Positions 47,841 to 56,648 are shown, numbered from the stretch's first letter. The stretch is 64,000 nt of DNA from CAYZXT01 sp964482515 (GCA_964482515.1 CAYZXT010000011.1:1-64000); one strand, 5' to 3'. Numbers and translations: made by a program. Notes: a model not told the origin generated them from the sequence alone.

Positions 47841-48485
47841 ATGATTCGTGGCATATTTGTGACAGGAACCGACACCGGGGTGGGGAAGACGATCGTCTCC
47901 AGTTTGCTGGCCGAAAGTTTGGTCCGGCAAGGCATCATAGTGGGCGTGATGAAACCCTATCTCAGCGGCGGTTGGAGCGATGCCCGCGCGTTGAAAAAAG
48001 CGGCGAACTCGGCGGACAAACTCGAAGTGATTTCCCCGGCGTTTTATGCGGAACCTTTGGCTCCCGCGGCGTCGTCCCTTCGCGGAAAACGCGTGGCGCC
48101 ATTCAAGAAAGTTTTCAACGCGTACCGGCAATTGAGCCGGCGGCACGATCGGCTGATCGTGGAAGGCATCGGCGGCGCGTTGGTCCCCTTGGAAAATGAT
48201 TTCTCCGTCGCCGACATGGCCAAGGTTTTTGGCCTGCCGGTGTGGATCGTGGCCCGCGCCGGGCTTGGGACCATCAACCATACGTTGCTGACCCTGGAAG
48301 CGTTTCGGCGGCGCAAAGTCTCCGTGGAACGGATCATCCTGAACCGATATCGAGGGAATAACGTGGCGGAAAAAACAAACCCACCCATACTCAGACGACT
48401 CACCGGATTGCCCGTCACTCTGCTTCCTCCCGTCACCGCCTCAAACCGCGCGCGCGCCGGCCGTCAACTGGCCCGGCTTTTTTAA
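47841..48485 (+). CDS. bioD: dethiobiotin synthetase
   Basis: An ATP-dependent carboxylase that closes the ureido ring. P-loop GTDTGVGKT (residues 9-17), catalytic Lys in MKPYLSGG, the VEGIGGALVPL segment and the nucleotide-base motif near LNRY are present. At 214 residues it is a normal size. The ATG at 47841 gives the typical N-terminus IRGIFVTGTD; a TTG at 47817 overlapping bioF would add 8 residues. Confidence 0.94.
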   Translation: MIRGIFVTGTDTGVGKTIVSSLLAESLVRQGIIVGVMKPYLSGGWSDARALKKAANSADKLEVISPAFYAEPLAPAASSLRGKRVAPFKKVFNAYRQLSRRHDRLIVEGIGGALVPLENDFSVADMAKVFGLPVWIVARAGLGTINHTLLTLEAFRRRKVSVERIILNRYRGNNVAEKTNPPILRRLTGLPVTLLPPVTASNRARAGRQLARLF

Positions 48486-48486
48486 G

Positions 48487-49950
48487 ATGATGGCCCTGTC
48501 CCCCGACGCGCTCGCCCGCCTGGACAAGAAGCACGTCTGGCATCCCTTCACCCAGCAGGCGGATTGGAACGCGCAGGAACCGACGATCATCCGTTCCGCC
48601 AAAGGCAGTTATCTCACGGACGCCAAGGGCCGCCGCTATCTCGACGGCGTTTCATCCCTCTGGGTCACGGTCCACGGGCATAACCATCCGGCGCTGAACC
48701 GCGCCCTTGTCCAACAGATGAAGCGCATGGCGCACACGACCTTTTTGGGGTTGACCCACGAGCCGGCGATCCTCCTTGCGAAAGAGTTGGTCGATATCGC
48801 GCCGAAGGGTCTCTCCCGCGTGTTCTATTCCGACAACGGCTCCACGTCCGTGGAAGTCGCGCTCAAGATGGCCTACCAATACTGGGTCCAGAAGAATGGC
48901 AAGACATCTCGGACCGAATTCCTCGCCCTGGAAAATTCCTACCACGGCGACACGTTGGGTTCCGTCTCCGTCGGCGGCATCCGCCTGTTCCATTCCAAAT
49001 TCCGTCCGCTCCTGTTCAAGGCGCGCTTCGCCATGAGCCCCTATTGCTACCGCTGCCCCTTCCGGAAAAAAGACGCGTCCTACGCGGGACGCTGCCGCAC
49101 GAACGCGGGCGACGCGCCCGCCGCCGCGCCGAAGCCCGGCGACCGGCGGGAAGGGACCGGGTGCAAGTGGGAATGTCTTGGGAGCGTTGAAACTAAATTG
49201 CGCGAAGGAAAAAATCGTTTGGCGGCCATGGTGGTGGAGCCCTTGGTGCAGGGCGCGTCCGGCATGATCGTGACGCCGCCGGGATATCTGAAGGGCGTGG
49301 AGCGCCTCTGCCGGAAATACGGCGTCCTCCTGATCGCCGACGAGGTGGCCACGGGTTTCGGCCGAACGGGGACGATGTTCGCGGCGGACCGCGAGAAAGT
49401 GGCGCCGGATTTCCTCTGCGTCGCGAAGTCCGTCACCGGGGGCTACCTCCCGCTGGCCGCGACGCTGACGACGGAAAAGATCTACGGCGCCTTCCTCGGC
49501 AAGTTCGAGGAGTTCAAAACGTTTTTTCACGGACACACCTACACCGCCAATCCGCTGGCCTGCGCCGTGGCCCTGGAGAATTTGAACGTCTATCGCAAGG
49601 AACGGCTGCTGGCGTCCCTGCCGCGCAAGGTGAATTCGATCGCGGAGACGCTCCTGCGCCTGCGCTCTCACCCCATGGTGGGCGACGTCCGGCAGATCGG
49701 CATGATGGCGGGGATCGAACTGGTGGGCGACAGGCGGACGCAGAAGCCTTTTCCGCCGGCGCGCAAGATCGGCCAGAAGGTTTGCGCCGCGGCGCGCAGG
49801 CGCGGCCTTTGGATCCGCCCGCTCGGCGACGTCATCGTGCTGATGCCGCCCTTGGCCGTTTCGGAGGCGGACCTGTCCAAAATGCTGCGCGCCGTCGAAG
49901 AATCGATCGCGGAGGTCTGGGCCGCGGAGGGGAAATCCTCGTGGCGATAA
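48487..49950 (+). CDS. bioA: adenosylmethionine-8-amino-7-oxononanoate aminotransferase
   Basis: A PLP transaminase that uses SAM as amino donor to make 7,8-diaminopelargonate. Signatures are HVWHPFTQ at the N-terminus, YSDNGSTSVEVALKMA, LENSYHGDTLGS, IADEVATGFGRTG and the PLP Lys314 in AKSVTGGYLPL. At 487 residues it is about 40 longer than usual. The extra length includes a Cys-bearing insertion after residue 185 (SPYCYRCPF ... GRC ... GCKWEC). Its stop overlaps the GTG of the downstream diguanylate cyclase. Confidence 0.94.
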   Translation: MMALSPDALARLDKKHVWHPFTQQADWNAQEPTIIRSAKGSYLTDAKGRRYLDGVSSLWVTVHGHNHPALNRALVQQMKRMAHTTFLGLTHEPAILLAKELVDIAPKGLSRVFYSDNGSTSVEVALKMAYQYWVQKNGKTSRTEFLALENSYHGDTLGSVSVGGIRLFHSKFRPLLFKARFAMSPYCYRCPFRKKDASYAGRCRTNAGDAPAAAPKPGDRREGTGCKWECLGSVETKLREGKNRLAAMVVEPLVQGASGMIVTPPGYLKGVERLCRKYGVLLIADEVATGFGRTGTMFAADREKVAPDFLCVAKSVTGGYLPLAATLTTEKIYGAFLGKFEEFKTFFHGHTYTANPLACAVALENLNVYRKERLLASLPRKVNSIAETLLRLRSHPMVGDVRQIGMMAGIELVGDRRTQKPFPPARKIGQKVCAAARRRGLWIRPLGDVIVLMPPLAVSEADLSKMLRAVEESIAEVWAAEGKSSWR

Positions 49951-51281
49951 AATCCACGAAGGAGCGCTGGTCGTTCTTCCTGCTGTTCTTCGCCTATCTC
50001 TTCCTCTGTTTCGCGCTGCTCAGCCAACCGGAGCGCGGCGCGCTTTTCTTCTTCCTTTTGGAAACCTTGCTTGTGGCCGTGGCCTGGACGCTGGGCGCGG
50101 ACGTGGCCGCGCTCCTCATCCTGGTGGCGTCCCTCGTCTTGCTGGGTCTGTGGTTCCAGTGGCCGGCGGACCAGAAGCTGTTCCTGGTTTTGTCCGTGCC
50201 GCAGATGTGGCTGATCTATTCGTTCCTGCATGCGTTTGATAAGAAAAATTTCCAATGGCGGCTGGACCACGCCGCGGCGAAATCGGACCTGGAGAAAAGC
50301 AACCGCGACCTCACCCAAGACATCAATTTTTTCAACAATTGGCTGGAGCATAATAAAGTGAAGTCCGCGCGCCGCGAGCAAATGTCCCAATGCGCGCGGA
50401 ACCTGGGCGCCGTCCTGAAGGCGGACCAGGTTCAAGCGCGGTTGGTCGAGTCCGCGCAGCAGACGTTCCCCGACGAAAAAATCCAGCTCACCGGGCTTTT
50501 GGACACCGACCCCGCGGACGCGCGCGTCCTGCAGCGCGGACAGCCCGTCCTGTGCGAGGACCTGTTCGACGATCCCCGTTTTCGCGGCACACACGTGGAG
50601 ATCAGCACGCGCTCTTTTTTGGTCGCGCCCGTTTGGGTGGAGAACAAGATCGTCGGAGCGCTGCGGGTGGAAAGCCCCGTCCCCAAGCGGTTCGGGAAGG
50701 ACGACCTGCGGTTGCTGGAGGCGCTCACCACGATGGGTTCCCTGGCCCTGGACAACGCGCTCCTCTACCAGCGCATCGAGCAGCTGGCCGTGCGCGACGG
50801 ACTGACGAACCTTCTGACGCATAAAGCCTTCGAGGAGCGTCTGGAGGAGGAAATCCTCCGCGCCGGGCGCTATCACTATCCCGTCAGCCTCGCGATGGTG
50901 GACGTGGACCATTTCAAGAAGGTGAACGACAGCTACGGCCACGCGGCCGGGGACGACGTGCTCCGCCGGCTGTCGACGCTGCTGGCCGGAGCGGTGCGAC
51001 CCGTGGACCTGGCGGCGCGGTACGGCGGCGAGGAGTTCTGTCTTCTCCTGGTGGACGTCGACAACGCGTCCGCGGTCGCCGTCGCCGAACAGCTCCGGCT
51101 CGCCCTATCGGCGGAGGAGTTTTCGTCCGCCGGAAAGAGATTCCGCGTCACCATGAGCGTCGGCGTGGCCACCTATCCGGCGGAGGCCGCGACGCCCCAG
51201 CAGCTCGTCCGCACCGCGGACCAGCGGCTCTACGCGGCTAAGACCGGCGGGCGGAACCGGACCGTGGGAGGGGCTGCGTGA
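49941..51281 (+). CDS. membrane GAF-GGDEF diguanylate cyclase
   Basis: A 446-residue protein: four N-terminal hydrophobic segments (about residues 9-95), a short coiled coil, a GAF domain (about 145-270; FLVAPVWVENKIVGALRVE) and a GGDEF domain with the active signature RYGGEEF and the substrate motif YGHAAGDDVLRRL. It should make cyclic di-GMP. No RxxD inhibitory site is obvious just before GGEEF (PVDLAARYGGEEF). GTG 49941 with GGAGGGGAAA upstream overlaps the bioA stop; the open frame starting at 49782 is rejected because it runs through bioA. Confidence 0.88.
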   Translation: MAIKSTKERWSFFLLFFAYLFLCFALLSQPERGALFFFLLETLLVAVAWTLGADVAALLILVASLVLLGLWFQWPADQKLFLVLSVPQMWLIYSFLHAFDKKNFQWRLDHAAAKSDLEKSNRDLTQDINFFNNWLEHNKVKSARREQMSQCARNLGAVLKADQVQARLVESAQQTFPDEKIQLTGLLDTDPADARVLQRGQPVLCEDLFDDPRFRGTHVEISTRSFLVAPVWVENKIVGALRVESPVPKRFGKDDLRLLEALTTMGSLALDNALLYQRIEQLAVRDGLTNLLTHKAFEERLEEEILRAGRYHYPVSLAMVDVDHFKKVNDSYGHAAGDDVLRRLSTLLAGAVRPVDLAARYGGEEFCLLLVDVDNASAVAVAEQLRLALSAEEFSSAGKRFRVTMSVGVATYPAEAATPQQLVRTADQRLYAAKTGGRNRTVGGAA

Positions 51282-52516
51282 GCATCGAACTCCTCCTGTG
51301 GGCGCTGCTTCCCTTCATCGGGATCTGGCTGCCGGAGACCGCGGCCTGGGTCGGCGTGGGCGTCGGCGGCTTGGGGTTGATGTCCAGCATCTTCCGCGCG
51401 GTCGCTCCCTGGGAAGTGGGGCTCGCGGCTGCGGCGGCCTGGGGGTTGGCGTCGGGATACGTCCTCCATGTCGGGCGCGCCGTGCGGCTGGGACAGAAGG
51501 AGGCGATGACGGCCCTCGCCCGGCTCAAGGAACAAAACATTTCCATCCAGCGCGAGCACGCGCGTTTGAAGAACGCCGTGGACAAATTCGAGCGTGAGGA
51601 AAACAGCGCTTTCCAGGTCTACAGCCTCGCGAAATCGCTGACGGAGTCCATCTCCATGGACAGCCTGATCGGCCGCTTCACCCACGTCCTGAACAAAATA
51701 ACGGGCTCGTCCGATTTTCTGCTCTACCTGGCGCCTCGCCCCGGGGAGGAAATGGAACTGAGGGTGAAAAACGGTCCCTGGAACCTCGAATCTCTTCCCA
51801 GGAATCAACCGACCAGGCATTCGCAGCTTCTGCCGGCCGGCGAGGGCGCGCTGCTGCAGGTGCCCTTGTGGCAGTCGGAGGACTTGATCGGCCTGCTGTG
51901 GGTGCGCTGGAAAGAAAAGGGACACCCGGCCGTGGAGGACATCGAGCGCATGCTGGAGCACCTGATCATCGGGTTCCAGAAGGCCCAGCTCTTCGCGCGG
52001 ATGGAATCCATGTCGTTGTTGGACGGCCTGACGGGCGTGATGCGCCGCCAGCCGCTGATGGACCACATCCAGGCGGAATGGAACCGCGCCAGCACCTTCA
52101 AAACGTCCTTTTGCTTCATGATCGTGGACGTGGACCATTTCAAACGGATCAACGACACCTACGGCCATCAGGCGGGCGATATGGTCCTGTCGCGCCTGGG
52201 AGCCGTTTTGAAAGAGGGGATTTACGAGACGGACTCCGTGGGCCGCTACGGCGGCGAGGAGTTCGGCATCCTGCTGCCGCGCGCGGAACCGGAGGGCGTC
52301 CGGCGGAAAGCCGAGGGGCTGCGCCGCCGCGTGGAGGCGGAAGCGTTCTCCAGCGGACTGCAGAACATCTACCTGACCATCAGCATCGGCCTGGCCCATT
52401 TTCCGCGGGACGGCCGGACCGTGGAAGAGATCATCGCCGCGGCGGACAGGGCCCTCTACGCCGCCAAGGACACGGGGCGGAACCGCGTGGTGGATTTTTC
52501 GGACGTGAAAAAATAG
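51278..52516 (+). CDS. second membrane GGDEF diguanylate cyclase
   Basis: A 412-residue protein with two or three N-terminal hydrophobic segments, a coiled coil (about 70-110), a divergent GAF-like region (about 120-240) and a GGDEF domain with RYGGEEFGILLP and YGHQAGDMVLSRLG. It overlaps the preceding cyclase by 4 bp and has the same architecture with low identity, suggesting an old tandem duplication. Probably synthesises cyclic di-GMP in response to a different signal. Confidence 0.87.
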   Translation: MSIELLLWALLPFIGIWLPETAAWVGVGVGGLGLMSSIFRAVAPWEVGLAAAAAWGLASGYVLHVGRAVRLGQKEAMTALARLKEQNISIQREHARLKNAVDKFEREENSAFQVYSLAKSLTESISMDSLIGRFTHVLNKITGSSDFLLYLAPRPGEEMELRVKNGPWNLESLPRNQPTRHSQLLPAGEGALLQVPLWQSEDLIGLLWVRWKEKGHPAVEDIERMLEHLIIGFQKAQLFARMESMSLLDGLTGVMRRQPLMDHIQAEWNRASTFKTSFCFMIVDVDHFKRINDTYGHQAGDMVLSRLGAVLKEGIYETDSVGRYGGEEFGILLPRAEPEGVRRKAEGLRRRVEAEAFSSGLQNIYLTISIGLAHFPRDGRTVEEIIAAADRALYAAKDTGRNRVVDFSDVKK

Positions 52517-52578
52517 ACAAGGATGTCGCGACTTCCTACAATAATGTCCTTGCGCGGCCCCGGCGCGTATCCCGGGGC
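52514..52578 (+). promoter_or_regulatory. Putative promoter and leader hairpin of the cyclophilin gene
   Basis: TAGACA (52514-52519) and TACAAT (52537-52542) are separated by exactly 17 bp. The predicted leader contains a GC hairpin GCCCCGG (52557-52563) / CCGGGGC (52572-52578). The promoter begins at the stop codon of the second cyclase, so the downstream genes probably form a new transcription unit. Confidence 0.5.
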
Positions 52579-52604
52579 ACTAAAAATAGAACAGGGAGGT
52601 TCAG

Positions 52605-53219
52605 ATGAAACGGGGCTTGTGGGTGTTGGGTTTGTCGACGGCTTTGCTTTTCTGCATCGCCCGAGAGGGGTACACTGTGGAGAAAGACAGCTGGAAGAAG
52701 GAAAAGGGCACCTACGCTGTGTTCGATACGACCAAAGGGGAGATCGTCTGCCGCCTCTTTGCGGATAAGACGCCGAAGACCATTGAGAATTTCGTTGGAC
52801 TCGCCGAGGGAACCAAAGCCTTCACCGATCCCAAGACCGGCGCCCAGGCGAAGCGGCCGTTCTACGACGGCCTCGTCTTCCACCGCGTCATCCCGAATTT
52901 CATGATACAGGGCGGCGATCCGCTCGGCACCGGCACCGGCGGCCCCGGGTACCGTTTCGAGGACGAGTTCCGCTCGGAACTCCAGTTCGACAAGCCGGGC
53001 AAGCTCGCCATGGCGAACTCCGGCCCGAACACCAATGGTTCGCAGTTCTTCATCACCGTGGCGGCGACACCGTGGCTGAATAACCACCACACGATCTTCG
53101 GCGAAGTGATCCAGGGCCAGGACGTGGCGGACGCCATCAGCAACGCCCCCCGCGGCGCCATGGACCGTCCCACCGAGGCCATCTCGATCAAGACGCTCAA
53201 GATCGTTAAGGTGAAATAA
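52605..53219 (+). CDS. exported cyclophilin-type peptidyl-prolyl isomerase
   Basis: A 204-residue protein with an N-terminal hydrophobic export signal, then a complete cyclophilin domain: VFHRVIPNFMIQGGDP (with the catalytic Arg), KLAMANSGPNTNGSQFFIT and WLNNHHTIFGEVIQGQDV. It catalyses cis-trans isomerisation of X-Pro bonds, probably in the periplasm. The ribosome-binding site AGGGAGG precedes the ATG. It is upstream of a metal-uptake gene set but need not share its function. Confidence 0.92.
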   Translation: MKRGLWVLGLSTALLFCIAREGYTVEKDSWKKEKGTYAVFDTTKGEIVCRLFADKTPKTIENFVGLAEGTKAFTDPKTGAQAKRPFYDGLVFHRVIPNFMIQGGDPLGTGTGGPGYRFEDEFRSELQFDKPGKLAMANSGPNTNGSQFFITVAATPWLNNHHTIFGEVIQGQDVADAISNAPRGAMDRPTEAISIKTLKIVKVK

Positions 53220-53229
53220 TCAGGGAGAT

Positions 53230-53511
53230 ATGAAAAAAGTTTCAAAGGTATTTTTCACAGCTGTTTTCATCGCGGCCCTTTGGGTCCAGGCGTTCCATCG
53301 CCACCATGTCCATGAAGCCGGCGTGTTCGAGCCGCACATCGACTGCGTGGTGTGCGCTTGGGCCCAGGGGTCGCACGTTTCCTATCTTTCCGCGGCGGAT
53401 AATTCCGTCAAGTCCGGGGTCGCGGCGTTGTGCCTCTCCCAGGGGTCGGACCGCCTCTTTCCGCACACACTTCTCAGCGCTTCTCTCTCCCGAGCTCCTC
53501 CTCTCGCTTAG
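53230..53511 (+). CDS. small exported His/Cys-rich protein
   Basis: A 93-residue protein with an N-terminal hydrophobic helix, then AFHRHHVHEAG and PHIDCVVCAWAQG, giving five His and a CxxC within 30 residues. Such patterns bind zinc or other soft metals; short proteins of this sort (DUF2946-like) accompany metal transport genes in other bacteria, but the match is only by pattern. GGGAGAT precedes the ATG and it is 11 bp from the cyclophilin stop. It sits upstream of a barrel and ZnuA/ZnuB-like genes. Confidence 0.65.
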   Translation: MKKVSKVFFTAVFIAALWVQAFHRHHVHEAGVFEPHIDCVVCAWAQGSHVSYLSAADNSVKSGVAALCLSQGSDRLFPHTLLSASLSRAPPLA

Positions 53512-53607
53512 CGTTCCCGGCCGTTCTTCGGCCGTTTGATCATTCATTTTGGGTTTGGTCGGCGCGGAACTGTTCCGCGCGGAATGATTTTTCAGCAGGA
53601 GGGAACC

Positions 53608-54876
53608 ATGCGTTTAAAACGAGCATTTTTCTTTGCGGCGGTATTGTTTTTATCCGCGGCCGCGGCGGCGCGCGCCGAGGACATCGGCGCCGGCTGGTTG
53701 CGTACGCAAACAGCCAACAACCTTAATCCGAACATCAGCGTCATCGCGGACGTCGTGGGCCTGACGGGCCCGCGGCGGGACGCGACCGTCAACCGGTTCG
53801 CGTTGCGGGAAACCGAAATCGGCCTCCAGGCGGCGGTGGATCCCTACGCCCGGGCCGATTTCTTCCTCGGCATCCACGAGGGGGAATCGCCGGAACTGGA
53901 AGAAGGGTACATCACGCTCCTTTCCCTGCCCGGAGGGTTCCTGGCGCGGGGGGGGAAGTTCCTGGCCAACTTCGGCCGTTTGAACATGATCCATTCGCAC
54001 GAGCGGCCCCAGGTCGACGCGCCCAAGGTCCTGGACGGTTTTCTGGGCGAGGAGGGGCTTAACGACACGGGTTTCGAAATCAGCCGGCTCTTCGCGCCGT
54101 TGGGCGTGTTCACCGAGCTTACCTACGGGATGCTGAACGGACTGGGCGGCGAGCACCAACACGGCGAAGGCTCCGGAGATACGGTCTTCGTTCAGGCCCT
54201 GGATGAAAACGGCGTGCCGCTCACTGACGTCAACGGGAATCCCATCTATAAGGAGGTGGCGTTGAACGAAGAAGAGGCGGACGCCCCGCGCACCATCCGG
54301 AACTTCGCCCACGTGGCCAAGGTCCGGTTCTACGCGGACCTCACCGAAGCGTCCAACATCGAGTTGGGCGTTTCCGGCGCGTTGCATCAGCCCGAGGGAC
54401 ATGAGCAGAGAAAACTGGGCGGCGTGGACCTGACTTTCCGCTGGAAACCGCTACGGGAAGGACTCTACCGCTCGTTCATCTGGCGGAGCGAGGGGCTTTA
54501 CTCCAGCCGCGTGTTGGAAGAGCGTACGGACATCACCGGCGCGGCGACGTCGCCCGAACGGAAGCTGGACCGGCGCGGCGCCTACAGCTACGTGGAATAC
54601 CAGGCCGCCCGGCGGTGGCGTTTCGGCGTGCGGGGCGACTACGTGGAGGACCCCGAGGCGAAGGACGAGGTGTTCACGCTCGCGGACGGGTCTGTCCGCC
54701 AGGTGGAGAAGTCCATCACCCGCGGCGTGTCGCCCTATGTCACGTTCACGCTCAGCGAGTTCAACCGCATCAGGACCCAGTATTCCCTCAACCGGCTTCC
54801 GGACGGGGAGAGCGAGCACCGCGGGTTCCTGCAGTGGACCGTGCTCCTCGGGCCCCACGGCGCGCATCCGTTCTAA
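53608..54876 (+). CDS. putative outer-membrane beta-barrel protein linked to metal uptake
   Basis: A 422-residue protein with signal peptide (RLKRAFFFAAVLFL..., cleavage near ARAED). The body alternates short amphipathic strands (e.g. RFALRETEIGLQAAVDPYAR, KFLANFGRLNMIHSHER) and ends in F (GPHGAHPF). A His-rich loop GGEHQHGEGSGD (about 197-208) could bind metal. Neighbouring ZnuA- and ZnuB-like genes suggest an outer-membrane porin for zinc or manganese; no TonB box or plug domain is visible. The start at 53608 has AGGAGGGAA upstream. Confidence 0.68.
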   Translation: MRLKRAFFFAAVLFLSAAAAARAEDIGAGWLRTQTANNLNPNISVIADVVGLTGPRRDATVNRFALRETEIGLQAAVDPYARADFFLGIHEGESPELEEGYITLLSLPGGFLARGGKFLANFGRLNMIHSHERPQVDAPKVLDGFLGEEGLNDTGFEISRLFAPLGVFTELTYGMLNGLGGEHQHGEGSGDTVFVQALDENGVPLTDVNGNPIYKEVALNEEEADAPRTIRNFAHVAKVRFYADLTEASNIELGVSGALHQPEGHEQRKLGGVDLTFRWKPLREGLYRSFIWRSEGLYSSRVLEERTDITGAATSPERKLDRRGAYSYVEYQAARRWRFGVRGDYVEDPEAKDEVFTLADGSVRQVEKSITRGVSPYVTFTLSEFNRIRTQYSLNRLPDGESEHRGFLQWTVLLGPHGAHPF

Positions 54877-54900
54877 ATATTTCCACAGAGGAGTTCTGCC

Positions 54901-55818
54901 ATGCGAACGATTCGAATGTTTATTTCCGCCGCGTTGTTGTTCGCCGCGCCGTCCCTGGCGCTGGCGAAGGTCCGCGTCGTCACGACCACGGAAGACCTGG
55001 CCGCCCTCGCCCGGGAGGTCGGAGGGGAATCCGCCGAGGTATCCGCCATCGCTAAGGGCTATCAGGACCCCCACTTCGTGGAGGCCAAGCCGAGTTACCT
55101 GCTGAAGCTCAAACAGGCGGACCTGTTCATCCAGGTGGGATTGGAATTGGAGGTGGGATGGGCGCCGCCGTTGTTGAACAACGCCCGGAACCCGAAGATC
55201 CTTCCGGGGAATCCCGGTTTCATGGACGCTTCCGAAGGCTGCGACATCCTGCAAAAGCCTTCGGGCCGCGTGGACCGTTCCGAGGGCGACGTCCATCCGC
55301 TGGGCAATCCCCACTTCTGGCTGGACCCGTCGAACGGACGCGTCATCGCGCGGAGCATCGCGCGAAAGCTGTCGCTGCTGGACGCGGCCCACGTCAAGGA
55401 GTATCAGGATAACTTGGCGCGCTTCGAGTCGCGTCTGACGGAAAAGGAGAAGGAGTGGGACGGGCTGGCCGCGCCCCTCAAGGGCATCCGGGTGGTGACC
55501 TATCATAACTCCTGGCCCAGCTTCGCCAAGCGGTTCGGCATCGAGGTGGCGAACTTCGTGGAACCGAAGCCCGGCATCCCTCCCTCGCCGGCCCATGTCC
55601 AAGCCCTGATGAAACAGATCGAGGCGGAGAAGATCCCGCTCCTCCTGGTGGAACCGTACTTCGACACGAAGCTGCCGGAGAAGATCGCCCGCAAAACGGG
55701 AGCCAAGATGGTGGTGTTCCCGCCGTCGGTGGGTGCGGCGAAGGAAATCCACACCTATTTCGACTTGTTCGACCACGATCTGGCGTTGCTCCGGGAAGCG
55801 CTCGCGGTGGGGAAGTAG
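54901..55818 (+). CDS. metal ABC transporter substrate-binding protein (ZnuA/TroA-like)
   Basis: A 305-residue periplasmic cluster-A-I solute-binding protein: signal peptide (to ALAKVR), then VVTTTEDLAALAREVGG, DPHF (His58), NPHFWLDPSNG (His138), TYHNSWPSFAKRFG (His202) and an acidic ligand in EPYFDTKLPEK. This 3-His plus acidic set binds Zn or Mn. A long His-rich loop typical of ZnuA is absent. It lies 3 bp before the permease gene, and a GGAG ribosome-binding site precedes the ATG. Confidence 0.9.
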   Translation: MRTIRMFISAALLFAAPSLALAKVRVVTTTEDLAALAREVGGESAEVSAIAKGYQDPHFVEAKPSYLLKLKQADLFIQVGLELEVGWAPPLLNNARNPKILPGNPGFMDASEGCDILQKPSGRVDRSEGDVHPLGNPHFWLDPSNGRVIARSIARKLSLLDAAHVKEYQDNLARFESRLTEKEKEWDGLAAPLKGIRVVTYHNSWPSFAKRFGIEVANFVEPKPGIPPSPAHVQALMKQIEAEKIPLLLVEPYFDTKLPEKIARKTGAKMVVFPPSVGAAKEIHTYFDLFDHDLALLREALAVGK

Positions 55819-55820
55819 CT

Positions 55821-56648
55821 ATGCACGATATACTTCAGCTCCTGTTGTGGCCGGCGCTGGCCTGCCTGGTGTTGACGGGCATCCACGCCTATCTGGGCCT
55901 GCACGTGGTCGAACGCGGCGTGATCTTCGTGGACCTTTCCTTGGCGCAGGTGGCGGCCCTCGGAACGACGATCGCGTTCCTGGCGGGTTTCGATCTGCAC
56001 GGCGAGGTGGCCTACCTGTTCTCTCTCGGGTTCACTTTGATCGGGGCGGCCCTGTTCGCCCTCACCAGGTCCCGGAGGAGCCGGATCCCGCAGGAGGCCG
56101 TCATCGGCATCGTCTACGCCGTGAGCGCGGCCGCGGCCATCCTGATCATGGACCGTTTGCCCGAAGGGGCCGAGCACATCAAGCACATCCTGGTGGGAAA
56201 CCTCCTGGCGGTGAGCCCCGCGGAAGTCGTCAAGATGGCCGTACTCTATTCCCTGATCGGCCTGCTCCATTGGATTTGGAGGAAACCATTCCTCGCCATC
56301 TCCACCGATCCGGAAGAGGCGCTCCGGCAAGGATACCGCGTGCGCCTGTGGGACTTCCTGTTCTATGGAACCTTTGGCCTGGTGGTCACTTCGTCGGTGG
56401 CCATCGCCGGCGTGCTGCTGGTATTTTCGTTCCTGATCGTTCCCTCCGTGGCGGCCATGTTGTTTTCCGAGAAGGTGGGCGTGCGATTGACGATCGGCTG
56501 GGTGATGGGGACGCTGGTCAGCCTGGCGGGGATGTACGCGTCCTACCGGCTGGACACGCCGACGGGGGCGACAGTGATCTGCGTCTTCGGGATCGCGCTG
56601 TGCGCTTTGGCGGCGGTGAATGCCGCGCGGGGCGCAATGAAGAATTAA
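55821..56648 (+). CDS. metal ABC transporter permease (ZnuB-like)
   Basis: A 275-residue permease of the ABC-3 family with about eight transmembrane segments. Recognisable parts are GLHVVERGVIFVDLSLAQVAALG (family start), the ATPase-contact region near GIVYAVSAAAAI and VGNLL, and VLLVFSFLIVPSVAAMLFSEK. It should move Zn or Mn across the inner membrane with the ZnuA-like protein. No ATPase (ZnuC) gene lies in this cluster. Its last bases overlap the convergent minus-strand gene. Confidence 0.9.
   Translation: MHDILQLLLWPALACLVLTGIHAYLGLHVVERGVIFVDLSLAQVAALGTTIAFLAGFDLHGEVAYLFSLGFTLIGAALFALTRSRRSRIPQEAVIGIVYAVSAAAAILIMDRLPEGAEHIKHILVGNLLAVSPAEVVKMAVLYSLIGLLHWIWRKPFLAISTDPEEALRQGYRVRLWDFLFYGTFGLVVTSSVAIAGVLLVFSFLIVPSVAAMLFSEKVGVRLTIGWVMGTLVSLAGMYASYRLDTPTGATVICVFGIALCALAAVNAARGAMKN

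Noticed and set aside
49668..50942. A 424-residue minus-strand frame
   Set aside because: Antisense to bioA and the first GGDEF gene, both of which have clear catalytic motifs.
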